Under the pieces are notes generated by a model, which made no database searches, was not told the origin of the DNA, and saw nothing but the letters and a program-made list of their open reading frames with translations. Of a stretch of DNA of 64,000 nt, positions 32,947 to 44,868 are shown piece by piece. Position 1 is the stretch's first letter. Each line of letters starts with the position of its first letter. This DNA is from Orobanche coerulescens. Taxonomy: Eukaryota; Streptophyta; Magnoliopsida; Lamiales; Orobanchaceae. The position numbers and the translations under genes are program-made. The DNA lies in assembly GCA_033398695.1 (NCBI GenBank), contig CM065815.1:147233001-147297000 (forward strand), given 5' to 3'.

Positions 32947-35405
32947 TGTAACACCCCCAAACCATTCGGGAATATTACAGCGCCGCAGACCCTCTCCGCG
33001 AGGATCTACCAGGCTAAATACAAAACAATGCATCACTTCACATGCCGACATGGCTACGTAAAGGACCGTTAGACCGATTAGGTCTTATATCACAACACAC
33101 ACAACATTACATACATGATACTTGCCCAGAACACATACCCACGCAGGGGCTAGAATACAATAACACTCCCATAAATCGGGGTAACAACACATTGGAGGGA
33201 TAACCAACACGACTCTACCAAATACTCTATAATTGGTCTTCACGTGATTACTATCTTCGTCTCCCACCATCCTTCGTATCGATCCTGTGATTCGCTCCCC
33301 AGCTACCTGCAAGTACACGGGCCTTGTCTGAGACATCCACCCCGAATACTCGGGGTTAGCAAACTCCTTTGTTTTGCTAGTGCAAGTATAAAACCAAAAG
33401 TACAAGCCATACACAACGTGCTTCAAGAATATAAAATCTTGAATATATTTCCCGAGATAAATCACTTAATCAAAACAGTTTGATTTATAAAAGGTAGGAA
33501 AAGAACCATGTGTCTCATACAAAATATTTTACAGTCTCGGGAGTTTGAAAACATTTGGAAATAAGGAATTCTCAAGTCTTTCGAAAACACTTGGGGACAC
33601 GGCCGAAAATCATCTTTCCAAAATACGATTCCAATAATAAAACGCGGTTTCACAACCCAATTCACAACACACGGGGTCCAAGACCCAAATCATAAGCCAC
33701 AGGGTCCACGACCCGAATCACATAACACATGTTCCCAAGGATTATTCGCGTCCCGTGCTAACAAGCCACGAACCTCAGATGCTCCCGTAGAACATACCCG
33801 AGTGAATAACCCAATAGGAAACCATACCAAATCACATGTCCTCGTGACAACGATCGGAACCATTCCATACTACAACCATAAGTTATCCGGCATCGGGCTA
33901 ACAAGCCACGAACCTCGGAGTCCCCGCAAGACGTGCCCGATGATAACCCCACAAGTTATCTCGGCATCGGGCTAGCAAGCCCCGAACCTCGGAGTCCCCG
34001 CAAGACATACCGGATTGGATAACCCTACGGTCACGCCCGACCCATACTAGCAAGTATGGATCCGGAGATTCAACAATCCTACCCGAGGCACATCACTATC
34101 AACGATCACAAAACAATGAGCGAATATCAAAGCAACACTTAAACATCACAACCTTCTTTCAAATGAGTATCAACTAATATCACACCCAATACGTTCTTAC
34201 CGAACAAATACACATAACAATACGTAATCCCGGCAAAGGATTACGATCTATTAAACTCACTCAAAGTGGTCATAGCATCTTTTCAACATACAAAACCAAC
34301 ACACATATCCCGAGAACACATATATTCACGAAGTACACGAATTATCGTTGAAAGACAACATTTATCGAGAACATACCAATCCCTTTTTACGTTCATTAAA
34401 CATTGGGTTTCGTATATAATCATTTATCAATAATTACGCCTACGAAACATGAAATGTATGGACAAGATACTTGCCTCGATATCACGAGCAACGAAACGAC
34501 GAACGGGCACGATCGGGCAACCTTCGAACCTCCAAAAACGATCAAGACTTCGACAGCCCACGAATACTACGAAAATAGCATCACCACGAATCAATAACAC
34601 TAATCGAAATCGGAAACGATTCTAAAAACGACAAGAATCTAAGTATTCGCAACGAAATCAAGAATCGTTGATCCGGGTGATAAAAATCGATGAACGGTTA
34701 ACAAAATCTGAAGATTACGGTCAAGACAAACAAGAACAAATAACCGATCGGATGAGATCGGTCAAGAATCACAAATCCAAGCAAAAACCCCAATTCTAAG
34801 AAAATAGGGTTCTAACAAGAGATTACCTTGATTTGGACCAAGAAGACGATTAGATGTTGTTAAACATCTACAAATCCGCTCAAAGATGAAGCTAGAAGAA
34901 AAAGATCGGTCCTACTCGCCTCTGGATCTCACTCCCGTCGGAAGGGATGAAGAAAAGTGGGAAATGACGACTTAATCTCTTTGTCGAAGATTTATCTTTG
35001 GGCCGATTATTAGCGTGCGCTAATCACCCTTCATTAGCGTGCGCTAACGGGGTCAACGCTCCAGAGAAACCGCGTATAACATAGTTAGCGTGCGCTAGCC
35101 AACAGCCGTAGCGCGCGCTAACGGGTCACAAAAACCATTCCAGTAGCCCCTGGACAGAACTGCACCTACCGAGTAGCGTGCGCTAGAGAGAAGAGGGAGC
35201 GTGCGCTAAGCAGTCGATAGCGTGCGCTAGCTATCGGCCTTAGCGTGCGCTAACAAAGCTCCAGTCCCAGTCCAGTAGCTACTGGACTGCCTCTGAACTG
35301 CCAGTTTAGCGTGCGCTACACATTCAGTAGCGTGCGCTAAACACCATGCAGTAGCGTGCGCTATGCTTCAAGCATTAGCGTGCGCTACACCACAAAATCT
35401 CAAAA
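32947..35405 (-). repeat. Left LTR, inverted and missing its first ~139 bp
   Basis: It runs as the reverse complement of 38273-40732. It includes the reversed double hairpin (33338-33380), the TAGCGTGCGCTA array (about 35030-35390), and the sequence up to caccacaaaatctcaaaa, where the match ends. Its TATA region (AAGATAAATCTT) differs from the CCAGTATAAATACTGG of the right LTR. Confidence 0.9.
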
Positions 35406-35640
35406 TTGTTGCTGAACGATATGAGACGTGACTTTTGCCTTCACCTTTTTTTTTCGATTAAACGATATGTAGTGAGAATGTAAATTGTTGGCGTTTGGAT
35501 TCGTATGTTGTTGTTTATATGTAACCTTCGGCGTTTGGCATTATTTGATATATGCTCATGAATGTGTTGCTGAATTAGTATAATTAGCGCGCACTAACGT
35601 GGCATGGCTAGCGCACGCTAAGTCTCTGTTGAATCATACC
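35030..35640. repeat. Array of TAGCGTGCGCTA words, left side of the inverted element
   Basis: TAGCG(TG/CG)CGCTA recurs a dozen or more times at 35030-35390. Two further copies in the other orientation (TAGCGCGCACTA, TAGCGCACGCTA) occur at about 35584 and 35609, beyond the recognisable LTR. Confidence 0.85.
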
Positions 35641-36357
35641 TTAACCGGTCTGAGCAGAAGCTCGGAAACTACATTCTGGCCGTAAGTCTAACTTTTGCGA
35701 TTGTTAGGCTGACCGTTTGAAACGGTACTCCATGTGTGTTGTTCATGAATAACAATTGTTGGGTGTGGTTATGTGTAATTTGAACTGTGTTCTTGTCCGC
35801 TGCGTGTGTAAAGTTCAAACTGACTTTTTGGTACTTTTACCAAATAGTGTGTGTTTCAAAATGACCTTCCGTGTTTGTAAATTTGAATTATTTCTTTGAC
35901 CCTTTTTCCCAACTCTTTTGTCGGGCCGTTTAACATATATTTTGAAACTATTGAGTTTTCGCGTCTACGCCTTGTAATTTCAAATGGTATTTGATGACGG
36001 TATTTGGTATTTGAAAAATGACTTTTGGGGAGTATTTGGAAAGCATTACCATCATCGGCCTTTCTGGCATTTTGGAACGTTTTCGAAAATGGTTTTCAAC
36101 TTGGTGAGTTCCGGCGCGGAAACCGTACAGAAAGTGATTTTGATATAATGGATGATTTCAATTTCATTACATTTATAAATCGCATAACAACGGCATTATA
36201 AATGAAGATTGTTGGTATAATAGTTTGTATATTGTGCTCTAGCTGGAATTAAATGGTAATATGTATATGATTTAATGATGTTGGATTAAAGACAGAGACT
36301 TGAATATCTTGCTATGTGTTATGATCTTTCTTTACCTTAGGTTGTTGTTTGTTAGTA

Positions 36358-37375
36358 TGCCGAGGCGAGAGGTCGTGGTCGTAATCGTGGCGCGATGGCC
36401 ACGGGGATCGATGCGGAATCGAGAGAATGCCGCTGGGAATGATTTTAGTTTGGGTGTTGCTACTATATTGCAACAAGTAGCGACTCAGATGACTCAGTTG
36501 ACCTAGGTGGTTCAACGTAGCATTGACGCGAGTCAGAACGTTGGTGTAAATCAATGGCTTCGCGAGGTAGTTCGTATGAATCCCCTCGATTCGCCGGTGC
36601 TGCGGATGCGTTGGGCTGGGATGGTTGGATTTTCCAGTTGGGAAAGATTTTCGAGGCTGTCGGATGTCCTGAAGAGCGGAAGGTACCTATCGCCCAGTAC
36701 CTTCTCGACAAGGATGCTGCTAATTGGTGGGAAGCTGTTAAACTACGTGATCGTGATGTCACGTGGGCGGAGTTCCAAGCATTTATGGAAGCTGAGTTCT
36801 GTCCGAAACCGATTAGAGAGCAGAGGATCCGCGAATTCTACTTGGCAGAACCGCAAGATATATCGGTGTCGCAAGCTATCATTGATTATAGCAAACAACT
36901 CAGTTATGTGCGAGACCGGGTGAGAACCGAGGAAGAGAGAATCCTCCACTTTGACAGACGGATGAAGCCGGATATTCGCGTGTATATGTCGGGATTCAAT
37001 TGCACCTCGTTGAGGGACTATCAAGATCGAGCATTAGCCCGTGAACTAGCTTCATTATCGTCGGAGCGTGTGCCCGAGTCGAAGAAGCAGAGGAAGTCCG
37101 ATGACCGTGTGGACGGTGCAGGAGTTGGTATTTCTAGTTTTCAATGTCGTAGCCTTTCCGCTGTGAAGCTCCATCGCTCGATGCGTGGAACTGAGAGTTC
37201 CAAGTCTTCTGTTCTGACTCCTGGTAAAGCCAGGAGATGTTTTAACTGTAATGTGGCGGGACATGTTCGTGCACATTGTCCTTCTCCGCCAGTAACGTGT
37301 TACAGGTGCGGACTCGAGGGACACCGGGTTCAGTTTTGCGAGATGGTTACCGAGCATTCCGAGGCAGGGACTTGA
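36358..37375 (+). pseudogene. Gag of the inverted-LTR element, broken
   Basis: It starts MPRREVVVV at 36358 and meets a TAG at 36504-36506. After a frame change near 36560 it runs open to 37375. The core has SPRFAGAADALGWDGWIFQL, AANWWEAV and WAEFQAFMEAEFCPKPIREQ, the capsid pattern of Ty3/gypsy gag. Two CCHC knuckles follow (CFNCNVAGHVRAHC, CYRCGLEGHRVQFC). The frame then ends with no protease or RT after it. Capsid and nucleocapsid would form the particle if intact. The start codon context matches the gag relic of element E. Confidence 0.85.
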
Positions 37376-38118
37376 ACTTTGATATCAGGATCGGCTCCGA
37401 GAAGTCCCGGAGGGGCGTGGTCTATCAGTTGCATGTTGAATTATTTCCCTTGCTTTGTTGTTTCGAAATTCAGAGATTGACTTCTTTTATTTGAAGTGGA
37501 TCAGATTTTGAACTCTGTACTCTCGACTCTATCGAATCGTTTATATTCGTTGATATTTTCTCATCTTGTCCTGTCCTGTGCTTTTATTGATCGAACGAGT
37601 TGTGGTATTGTTTCAGAATGACCCGTTTGTCGTTATGACTCTCCAAATTGCTATTCCCTTTCCTGTGGATCTTATGTGAATGCACATCTTGTTGCCTTCA
37701 CCGGATCGTATATTATCTCTAGTCGAGATGTGAACTTTGGGGTTGTTGTTTGAGTATTATTGTTCGTCGTGATTCGAACATGATTGATCGACTGTTGTTG
37801 TCTCGATCGTTGTAACTCAATCGTTTGATGGTTGAGTTTTTGTTGATCTCGTTTCGCAATTGTTGAGCGTTAGGACTCCTTCATAATTTCCTCGAGTTCA
37901 GGAAATTAGTTTTGTGCTCGATCTTTCAACCCTTGGGCTGTGGAATTTCGTATTGGTTCAGCGAATAGCTCGTGTTTTGACTGTTGTACTGTTGAATTGT
38001 TCAACCGTATTGATTTTCGTTCGTCGTGTTTTGTTATTTCGGCAACGGATATCGTGTGTTATCTGAGTTGTCTTGCGTCGTTCGTTCCATGTTTCAAGTT
38101 TCGAGGACGAAACTTCTT
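37376..38118 (+). other. Non-coding 3' interior of the inverted element
   Basis: No conserved ORF is seen. Blocks such as TGATCGAACGAGTTGTGGTA and GAATGACCCGTTTGTCGTTA are shared with E (27500-27560) and, reversed, with D (50280-50330), but the reading frames are not conserved. Confidence 0.6.
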
Positions 38119-38133
38119 TTAAGAGGGGTAGAA
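38119..38133 (+). promoter_or_regulatory. Polypurine tract of the inverted element
   Basis: A TTAAGAGGGGTAGAA-type tract abuts the right LTR start TGTAATACCCG. Confidence 0.85.
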
Positions 38134-38290
38134 TGTAATACCCGAGATCTTTATTCCGGATTTGTTGGGTTTTATCGGATTGTCATGGTCCTCATCGTAG
38201 GAATTTCGTGCCATGTTTGGTTGCGACTTGTTGGGACATGTTTTTGGAGGCATTTCGGATCACTTTGTGAGTTTTTGAGATTTTGTGGTG

Positions 38291-38656
38291 TAGCGCACGC
38301 TAATGCTTGAAGCATAGCGCACGCTACTGCATGGTGTTTAGCGCACGCCATCAATGTGTAGCGCACGCTAAACCGGCGACAGAGGCGATCCGGTAGCTAC
38401 CGGATCGGGATCGAGCTTTGTTAGCGCACGCTAAGGTCGATAGCTTGCGCACGCTATCGACTGCTTGGCGAACGCTCCCGCATCTGTCTAGCGCACGCTA
38501 CTCGGTAGGTGCGATTACGTCCGAGGGCTCTGGAATGGTTTTGTGACCGTTAGCGCGCGCTGGTATTGGCTAGCGCACGCTAACTATGTTATACGTGATT
38601 TCTGGAGCGTTGACCCCGTTAGCGCACGCTAATGAAGGGTGATTAGCGCACGCTAA
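38291..38656. repeat. Array of TAGCGCACGCTA words in the right LTR
   Basis: About a dozen copies of TAGCGCACGCTA or near-palindromic variants (TAGCGCGCGCT) are spaced 10-50 bp apart, ending about 12 bp before the TATA-centred palindrome. Confidence 0.9.
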
Positions 38657-38663
38657 TAACTGT

Positions 38664-38679
38664 CCAGTATAAATACTGG
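38664..38679 (+). promoter_or_regulatory. TATA box inside a palindrome
   Basis: CCAGTATAAATACTGG is a perfect inverted repeat around the two central As, with TATAAATA in the middle (38668-38675). It is the likely promoter core of this LTR. Confidence 0.6.
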
Positions 38680-40737
38680 ACAGCAGCATTAAGTCGTCAT
38701 TTCCCACTTTTCTTCATCCCTTCCGACGGGAGTGAGATCCATAGGCGAGTAGGACCGATCTTTTTCTTCTAGCTTCATCTTTGAGCGGATTTGTAGATGT
38801 TTAACAACATCTAATCGTCTTCTTGGTCCAAATCAAGGTAATCTCTTGTTAGAACCCTATTTTCTTAGAATTGGGGTTTTTGCTTGGATTTGTGATTCTT
38901 GACCGATCTCATCCGATCGGTTATTTGTTCTTGTTTGTCTTGACCGTAATCTTCAGATTTTGTTAACCGTTCATCGATTTTTATCGCCCGGATCAACGAT
39001 TCTTGATTTCATTGCGAATACTTAGATTCTTGTCGTTTTTAGGATCGTTTCGGATTTCGATTAGTGTTATTGATTCGTGGTGATGCTATTTTCGTAGTAT
39101 TCGTGGGCTGTCGAAGTCTTGATCGTTTTTGGAGGTTCGAAGGTTGCCCGATCGTGCCCGTTCGTCGTTTCGTTGCTCGTGATATCGAGGCAAGTATCTT
39201 GTCCATACGTTTCATGTTTCGTAGGCGTAATTATTGATAAATGATTATATACGAAACCCAATGTTTAATGAACGTAAAAAGGGATTGGTATGTTCTCGAT
39301 AAATGTTGTCTTTCAACGATAATTCGTGTACTTCGTGAATATATGTGTTCTCGGGATATGTGTGTTGGTTTTGTATGTTGAAAAGATGCTATGACCACTT
39401 TGAGTGAGTTTAATAGACTGTAATCCTTTGCCGGGGATTACATATTGTTATGTGTATTTGTTCGGTAAGAACGTATTGGGTGTGATATTAGTTGATACTC
39501 CTTTGAAAGAAGGTTGTGATGTTTAAGTGTTTCTTGGCTTGATATTCTGCTCATTGTTATGTGATCGTTGATAGTGATGTGCCTCCGGGTAGGATTGTTG
39601 AATCTCCGGGATCCATACTTGCTAGTATGGGTCGGGCGTGACCGTAGGGTTATCCAATCCGGGTATGTCTTGCGGGGACTCCGAGGTTCGGGGCTTGCTA
39701 GCCCGATGCCGAGATAACTTGTGGGGTTATCATCGGGTACGTCTTGCGGGGACTCCGAGGTTCGTGGCTTGTTAGCCCGATGCCGGGATAACTTATGGTT
39801 GTAGTATGGAATGGTTCCGTGACTGTTGTCACGAGGACATGTGATTTGGTATGGTTTCCTATTGGGTTATTCACTCGGGTATGTTCTACGGGAGCATCTG
39901 AGGTTCGTGGCTTGTTAGCACGGGACGCGAATAATCCTTGGGAACATGTGTTATGTGATTCGGGTCGTGGACCCTGTGGCTTATGATTTGGGTCTTGGAC
40001 CCCGTGTGTTGTGAATTGGGTTGTGAAACCGCGTTTTATTATTGGAATCGTATTTTGGAAAGATGATTTTGGGCCGTGTCCCCAAGTGTTTTCGAAAGAC
40101 TTGAGAATTCCTTATTTCCAAATGTTTTCAAACTCCCGAGACCGTAAAATATTTTGTATGAGACACATGGTTCTTTTCCTACCTTTTATAAATCAAACTG
40201 TTTTGATTAAGTGATTTATCTCGGGAAATATATTCAAGATTTTATATTCTTGAAGCACGTTGTGTATGGCTTGTACTTTTGGGTTTATACTTGCACTAGC
40301 AAAACAGTGGAGTTTTGCTAACCCCCGAGTATTCGGGGGGTGGATGTCTGTATTGCGTCCAGGTACTTGCAGGTAGCTGGGGAGCGAATCACAGGATCGA
40401 TACGAAGGATGGTGGGAGACGAAGATACTAATCACGTGAAGACCAATTATAGAGTATTTGGTAGAGTCGTGTTGGTTATCCCTCCAATGTGTTGTTACCC
40501 CGATTTATGGGAGTGTTATTGTATTCTAGCCCCTGCGTGGGTATGTGTTCTGGGCAAGTATCATGTATGTAATGTTGTGTGTGTTGTGATATAAGACCTA
40601 ATCGGTCTAACGGTCCTTTACGTAGCCATGTCGGCATGTGAAGTGATGCATTGTTTTGTATTTAGCCTGGTAGATCCTCGCGGAGAGGGTCTGCGGCGCT
40701 GTAATATTCCCGAATGGTTTGGGGGTGTTACAAATAT

Positions 40738-41008
40738 CAACATCAAGTCGAAACAATTCAATTCACATAATTAGTTTAGGTTTTCCTCAAACAGATGAAT
40801 TTTACCACATGTTAGCAAGATGCCAAGATAAGTAAAGAGACCAATACGTCATCAATATCATGCCAGTAATCAAATTATAGCTCATGAGAACATACCGTAT
40901 TCGACGGGTCAGGCGCTTGCACAGGTTACACGTGGCACGAAGGTTTCTTGATGCTATTTCGATTCTACAATGACTCAAAAGAAAAACACACTCTCCGACA
41001 CCATCTTC
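40738..41008 (-). other. Element B leader, distal part, with primer site
   Basis: This non-coding stretch lies between the inverted-LTR insertion and B's 5' LTR. On the minus strand TGGTGTCGGAG (40993-41003) lies about five bases after the LTR end and resembles the initiator-Met primer site with two changes. Confidence 0.75.
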
Positions 41009-43892
41009 TGTAACAGCCCAAAAACGGTGGTTATTACAGTGCCGTGGACCCCTACCGGGACCCACTAGGCGATATCACGATATACACTTACAACCTGACA
41101 ACGTGGCACCTTACCACAATATTTATCAAAACCCCGATGTGGAGTATAACTTATACATGTCTTTAATACGAGTAAACGTACATAGGATCCAAATTCGGTA
41201 CAGACCATATGACGATGGGCAATACCTAACAGATTATGGTACATTCATCCGACACAAAGTAAAATGAAAATCACAATAAAACATAACCGAACATCAAAAG
41301 ACTCGGGCCCCCGAAATAGCATAATTCAAAACCCTCCGTCGCCATTGTGCTCCTCCTGTGCCTTGCCCTTTCCTCGCCCTGAAATACAAGTATTTCGCCC
41401 CAAACCACAGGGTCAGCTATACATGATAATAATTCTCATGACATTATACAATTCATACATATACGGATCTCAAAGAAAACAATCGACTACTGAATATACC
41501 CCGCAGGCGTATAAACAGTCAGTCCCAACTATCGAACATAACCAAATATACGAACGACCATATAATATGGCTCAAGACGGACGTCACAGTACGCCCGATC
41601 CGGAAATGTGTCCGTGCACATGTCCACCCCGTATACGGAATCCAGAATATACGTGGGACGATATACCTAACTAGCCTCACGAACTACGTCTCGTGTGCAC
41701 GATCTAAATGCGGAAAACATCCACGCATGATCATCAAGTGCCCAGCTAAAAATCCTATACATAACCAATCGGCACGCAGATATGACTCCAGAGATGTCAC
41801 GATACAATATGACAACGAAACTCAACGAATTACACCTTTATCAAGGAATCGAACAACTCACCGAAGTGTCAACAAAGCTCAAAAGGACCAACGGTAACAA
41901 GAACGGTAATTTCGGGTATATCATCCCAACACCATGATAATATGATCAAGGGCATCACCATATCACGAATCATAGATTATCAGAACATTTCATACACAAG
42001 AAATGCATAATAATCACAAGAATTCAACCATCATTATAACCAAGCAAGATAACTTGCCTTAATTCCGTAGATGAATAATCCTTCTTTGAATGGTCAAACG
42101 AACGGTATCCTCGTCTAACAATACTCACGTGAACAAGCAACCTTGAATGAAATGTAATTCATTCAACAACACATTCGTACGATAATGGTATCATTATATA
42201 AACAATATTCGTAAATTTATTTAAATAAATCAGTTATCCTATTAATCACTTTAATGTTCCAATTATAAATCATCATATGTTTATCATGTTCATTCACATA
42301 TTCTAACATTAATGTTAAATACTTGAAGTCCAGATTATTACCAATGTAACATTGTGAAAACATCTTTTCAAATCATCGGCACTTCCGATTGCGATATAAT
42401 TTTGTATTTAATTACGTTCTTCATTATTTTACCAACGATTATATTAAAACTGATTCCTATATGAAAGCATAATTTCAAGTTTTTAGTGAACTAAGAACAT
42501 CACCTTAATTTACGTCTCCTAACACACGCGGATTAATGAAATGGAATTCGACTACTCATCTACCGCATTTGTATCACCATATTCAACACAATCCTCTTAA
42601 GAACATTATCAACATATTAATGTAGTGATTAACACCCTTTTAAGTTATCAACGAAATCGATTAACTTAAACATATGAAGATTACAACTTCCTTCTATCAA
42701 AATCTATTGTTTTACTTTGAAGAATTTATTAAAACCCTAGTTATATCATTGGATACTTGGAATTCTAAATGTAACTTCATCCCATCTTGTGAAAATTATC
42801 TTCAAAAGGGTTAACATAATTCTTCCAACAATTTATTGCAAAGGTATTGGTTTAGAGGCCAAAATTATGGTTCCATATTACCTTCAAGAATCAATTGAAT
42901 GTTCAAGACAAGATTAGTACCTCTCACCTCTAATCATTAAGGATTTCATCCTTAACATGTTCCTAGTGTTGAGACTATGATCATATTCCGATTATCATGT
43001 TATGCATAAGGTTTTATATATCATTATCATTACAACCATATTATGAAGTTATTGTCCATCAAAAAGTAATACTAATACCCTTAATGTTAATCTTCACTTA
43101 GTTTGAGCATGATTCAATTAACTTACCATGTTTACACTAGCTTAACTAACATTATGTGAAGTGATCATATACTAACATCATCATAAGCATAGATTTAATA
43201 TGAGTTAAAGAAAGACCAATCTCAAAATGAAGAATAACACCAACACTTCAAAGAACACACTTCAATCTCTTAATCTCCAAGTCACAACCCAACTGTTGAA
43301 GCTCCAACACAAGTTAGAATGGCTAGAAATGGAGTTGGCAGGGAAGGGGATCGTTTTTCTTAGTGGGGAGGTTGAATGGGTCGAGCAGGAAATGAAAGGC
43401 ATGTCCTATTTTTATAACCTGAACTCATCATTACGTACGTTAAAGAGAGGGGTTAACGTACGTTAAAGCCCTTACGTACGTAATCTCATGAACATTACGT
43501 ACGTAATCAATTTCATCAGATCTTACTGACTTAAAACATGCAAATCGTTACGTACGTAAATATATAACTATTACGTACGTAATAGCCGTTGACTTGGCTG
43601 TCGAAAGGCGGGCTATTGATGGATCTCTCGCATTACGTACGTTAACATATGAATGTTACGTACGTAAGGCTACGTACATAGCGTACGTAAAGAAGATAGG
43701 TTAACGTACGTTAAGTTCTTATAACAAGCATAAATGGAATTCTCCCAATATCACCCAACAATTAATATAGTATGAATGACCAGGATTCCATCTTAACATA
43801 ATTCGTCGATATACTTGCTACAACAATACAGATATAATGCGAAAATACTTGGTCAAATCAGAAAATACAATAGTAAAGGCGAGGGTATTACA
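41009..43892 (-). repeat. Right (5') LTR of element B
   Basis: It matches 16188-19110 and starts TGTAACAGCCC. The palindrome array is at about 43431-43712 and the TATA box at 43407-43416. It lacks ~40 bp found in the left LTR; the join GCTGTCG|AAAGG suggests a small deletion at a CG microhomology. Confidence 0.95.
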
Positions 43893-43930
43893 GACATGAG
43901 ATATCTAAGGGAGAGAAATGAATCCACTTT

Positions 43931-44560
43931 TCATTTTCTCACGGTAAAATCTTCCATCCAGACAATTTTAGCTAGAGCTGGATCTGGTTGAGGAACAAAT
44001 TCATTGAGTTTTTTGATTAGTTCTTCTGGTGTTGTTGCAACGACTATGATTCATTTAGCACGCTCGGAAATAAAACCCTTTCCAGTAGAGTAGTCGATGA
44101 AAGATAGTAAACCGTCAAAGAAACCATTGACATTAAGTAGACCTATTGGTTTTTGATGAACATTTAGCTAGGCTCTGGTAACCACATGAAAAAGTTCCTC
44201 AAGGGTGCCAAAACCACCGAGAAGGGTGATAAAGGCGCCAGAATTATTTATCATATGAGTTATGCGATCTTGCATATTTACAGATCTAAACTCATCTCCA
44301 ATAGTTGACCCGGTGATTTTACTTTCAGCCAGATGTTTTGGAATTATTCCCAACACTCTTACTCCTTTCATATAGGCAGAAGCAGCAGCTCGTCCCATTA
44401 ATCCTAGACTTCCTCCTCCGTAAACTACATGAATGCATTTTTCTCCTAAAGTACGACCCAAGTTGTGGGCTGCTTCAGTAAAGCATGCCTCTTTTCCATA
44501 ACTAGCTCCACCAAAAATGCAGACTGTGCTAAATTTTTTTGTTGAAGATGATGACTCCAT
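43931..44560 (-). pseudogene. LOG: Intronless LOG (cytokinin riboside 5'-monophosphate phosphoribohydrolase) pseudogene
   Basis: LOG enzymes release active cytokinin bases from their riboside monophosphates. Read from the Met at 44560 (MESSSSTKKFSTVCIFGGAS), the 630-bp frame has the expected length of about 209 residues with no indel. It shows the Lys-decarboxylase-like nucleotide fold: VVYGGGSLGLMG, MQDRITHM, then GGFGTLEEL for the PGGxGTxxE motif (Pro is Leu here), [20 protein letters not shown] and FVPQPDP. Two stops break it: TAG at 44168-44170, where the family has WAQ (here R-A-stop), and TGA at 44051-44053. Many plant LOG genes have several introns and this copy has none, so an mRNA-derived origin is likely, though some LOG-like genes may have few introns. 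The sequence resembles the LOG10-like subgroup. It lies inside element A, on A's coding strand. Confidence 0.9.
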
Positions 44561-44868
44561 TTTTGAAAAGAAATTATTTAGAGAGAAACAGAGAAAAATG
44601 CAAGTTTGAGGGATGAATAAAAGAAACAAGCACAATGTTTATTTATAGAAGAAAAAAAGGTAAAAATTGTTTAACAAGTTTGTGATTGCGTTGATTACGC
44701 TTCAACTACTCAATAGAATAATGAAAGCATTTATCGCGTATCACATTTTTTATTCAGAAAATCTCACCACACGACAAAAATAAAAGATACTTACACATAT
44801 GTACAGTAGTTGTGATTGTGGCTCACATCTTCCTCTGATTTTACGTTCAGAAACGGCCTAAACGCCTT
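44561..44868 (-). other. Region upstream of the LOG copy
   Basis: AT-rich, non-coding. On the minus strand TATAAATA (about 44641-44648) lies roughly 80 bp before the LOG start and could be a TATA box or chance. Nothing else is recognisable. Confidence 0.4.

Larger units (their letters stand above)
32947..40732 (+). mobile_element. Gag-only retroelement with LTRs in inverted orientation, flanked by a TSD
   Basis: The right LTR (38134-40732) is in plus orientation. The left one (32947-35405) is its reverse complement, lacking the LTR's first ~139 bp. Both outer ends are therefore LTR 3' ends (TGTAACACCCCC on the left, GGGGGTGTTACA on the right). They are flanked by AATAT at 32942-32946 and 40733-40737. 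The interior runs plus-strand: leader, gag with two knuckles, a non-coding part and a polypurine tract at the right LTR. There is no pol, and no primer site next to an LTR was found. Coding content fits a non-autonomous gag-bearing (TR-GAG-like) element; the LTR arrangement does not fit any normal insertion. Confidence 0.85.
38134..40732 (+). repeat. Right LTR of the inverted element
   Basis: This full LTR starts TGTAATACCCG and ends GGGGGTGTTACA. Upstream of the TATA box it has the TAGCGCACGCTA array (about 38291-38656). Downstream it has a repeated segment with GGACTCCGAGGTTCG (about 39660-39790) and the double hairpin (40300-40341). Confidence 0.95.
16188..43892 (-). mobile_element. Element B: Tekay/Del-like Ty3/gypsy chromovirus, split by two insertions
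   Basis: LTRs lie at 16188-19110 and 41009-43892, flanked by GACAT on both sides (16183-16187 and 43893-43897). Termini are TGTAACTG/TGTAACAG and GGGTATTACA. On the minus strand the primer site is CTCCGACACCA reversed (40993-41003, an initiator-Met-type site) and the polypurine tract is AAGGGGGGAAGTA (19111-19123). The coding order is gag, protease, RT, RNase H, integrase and a C-terminal chromodomain-like end, as in Tekay chromoviruses. Element E splits it at 22328/31299 and the inverted-LTR element at 32946/40733. Without these it is about 10.9 kb. Several stops and a frameshift disable it. Confidence 0.95.

Noticed and set aside
38291..38656. Regularly repeated TAGCGCACGCTA words, CRISPR-like at first sight
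   Set aside because: The repeats are short palindromes with irregular spacing inside a plant LTR, and no cas genes are present.
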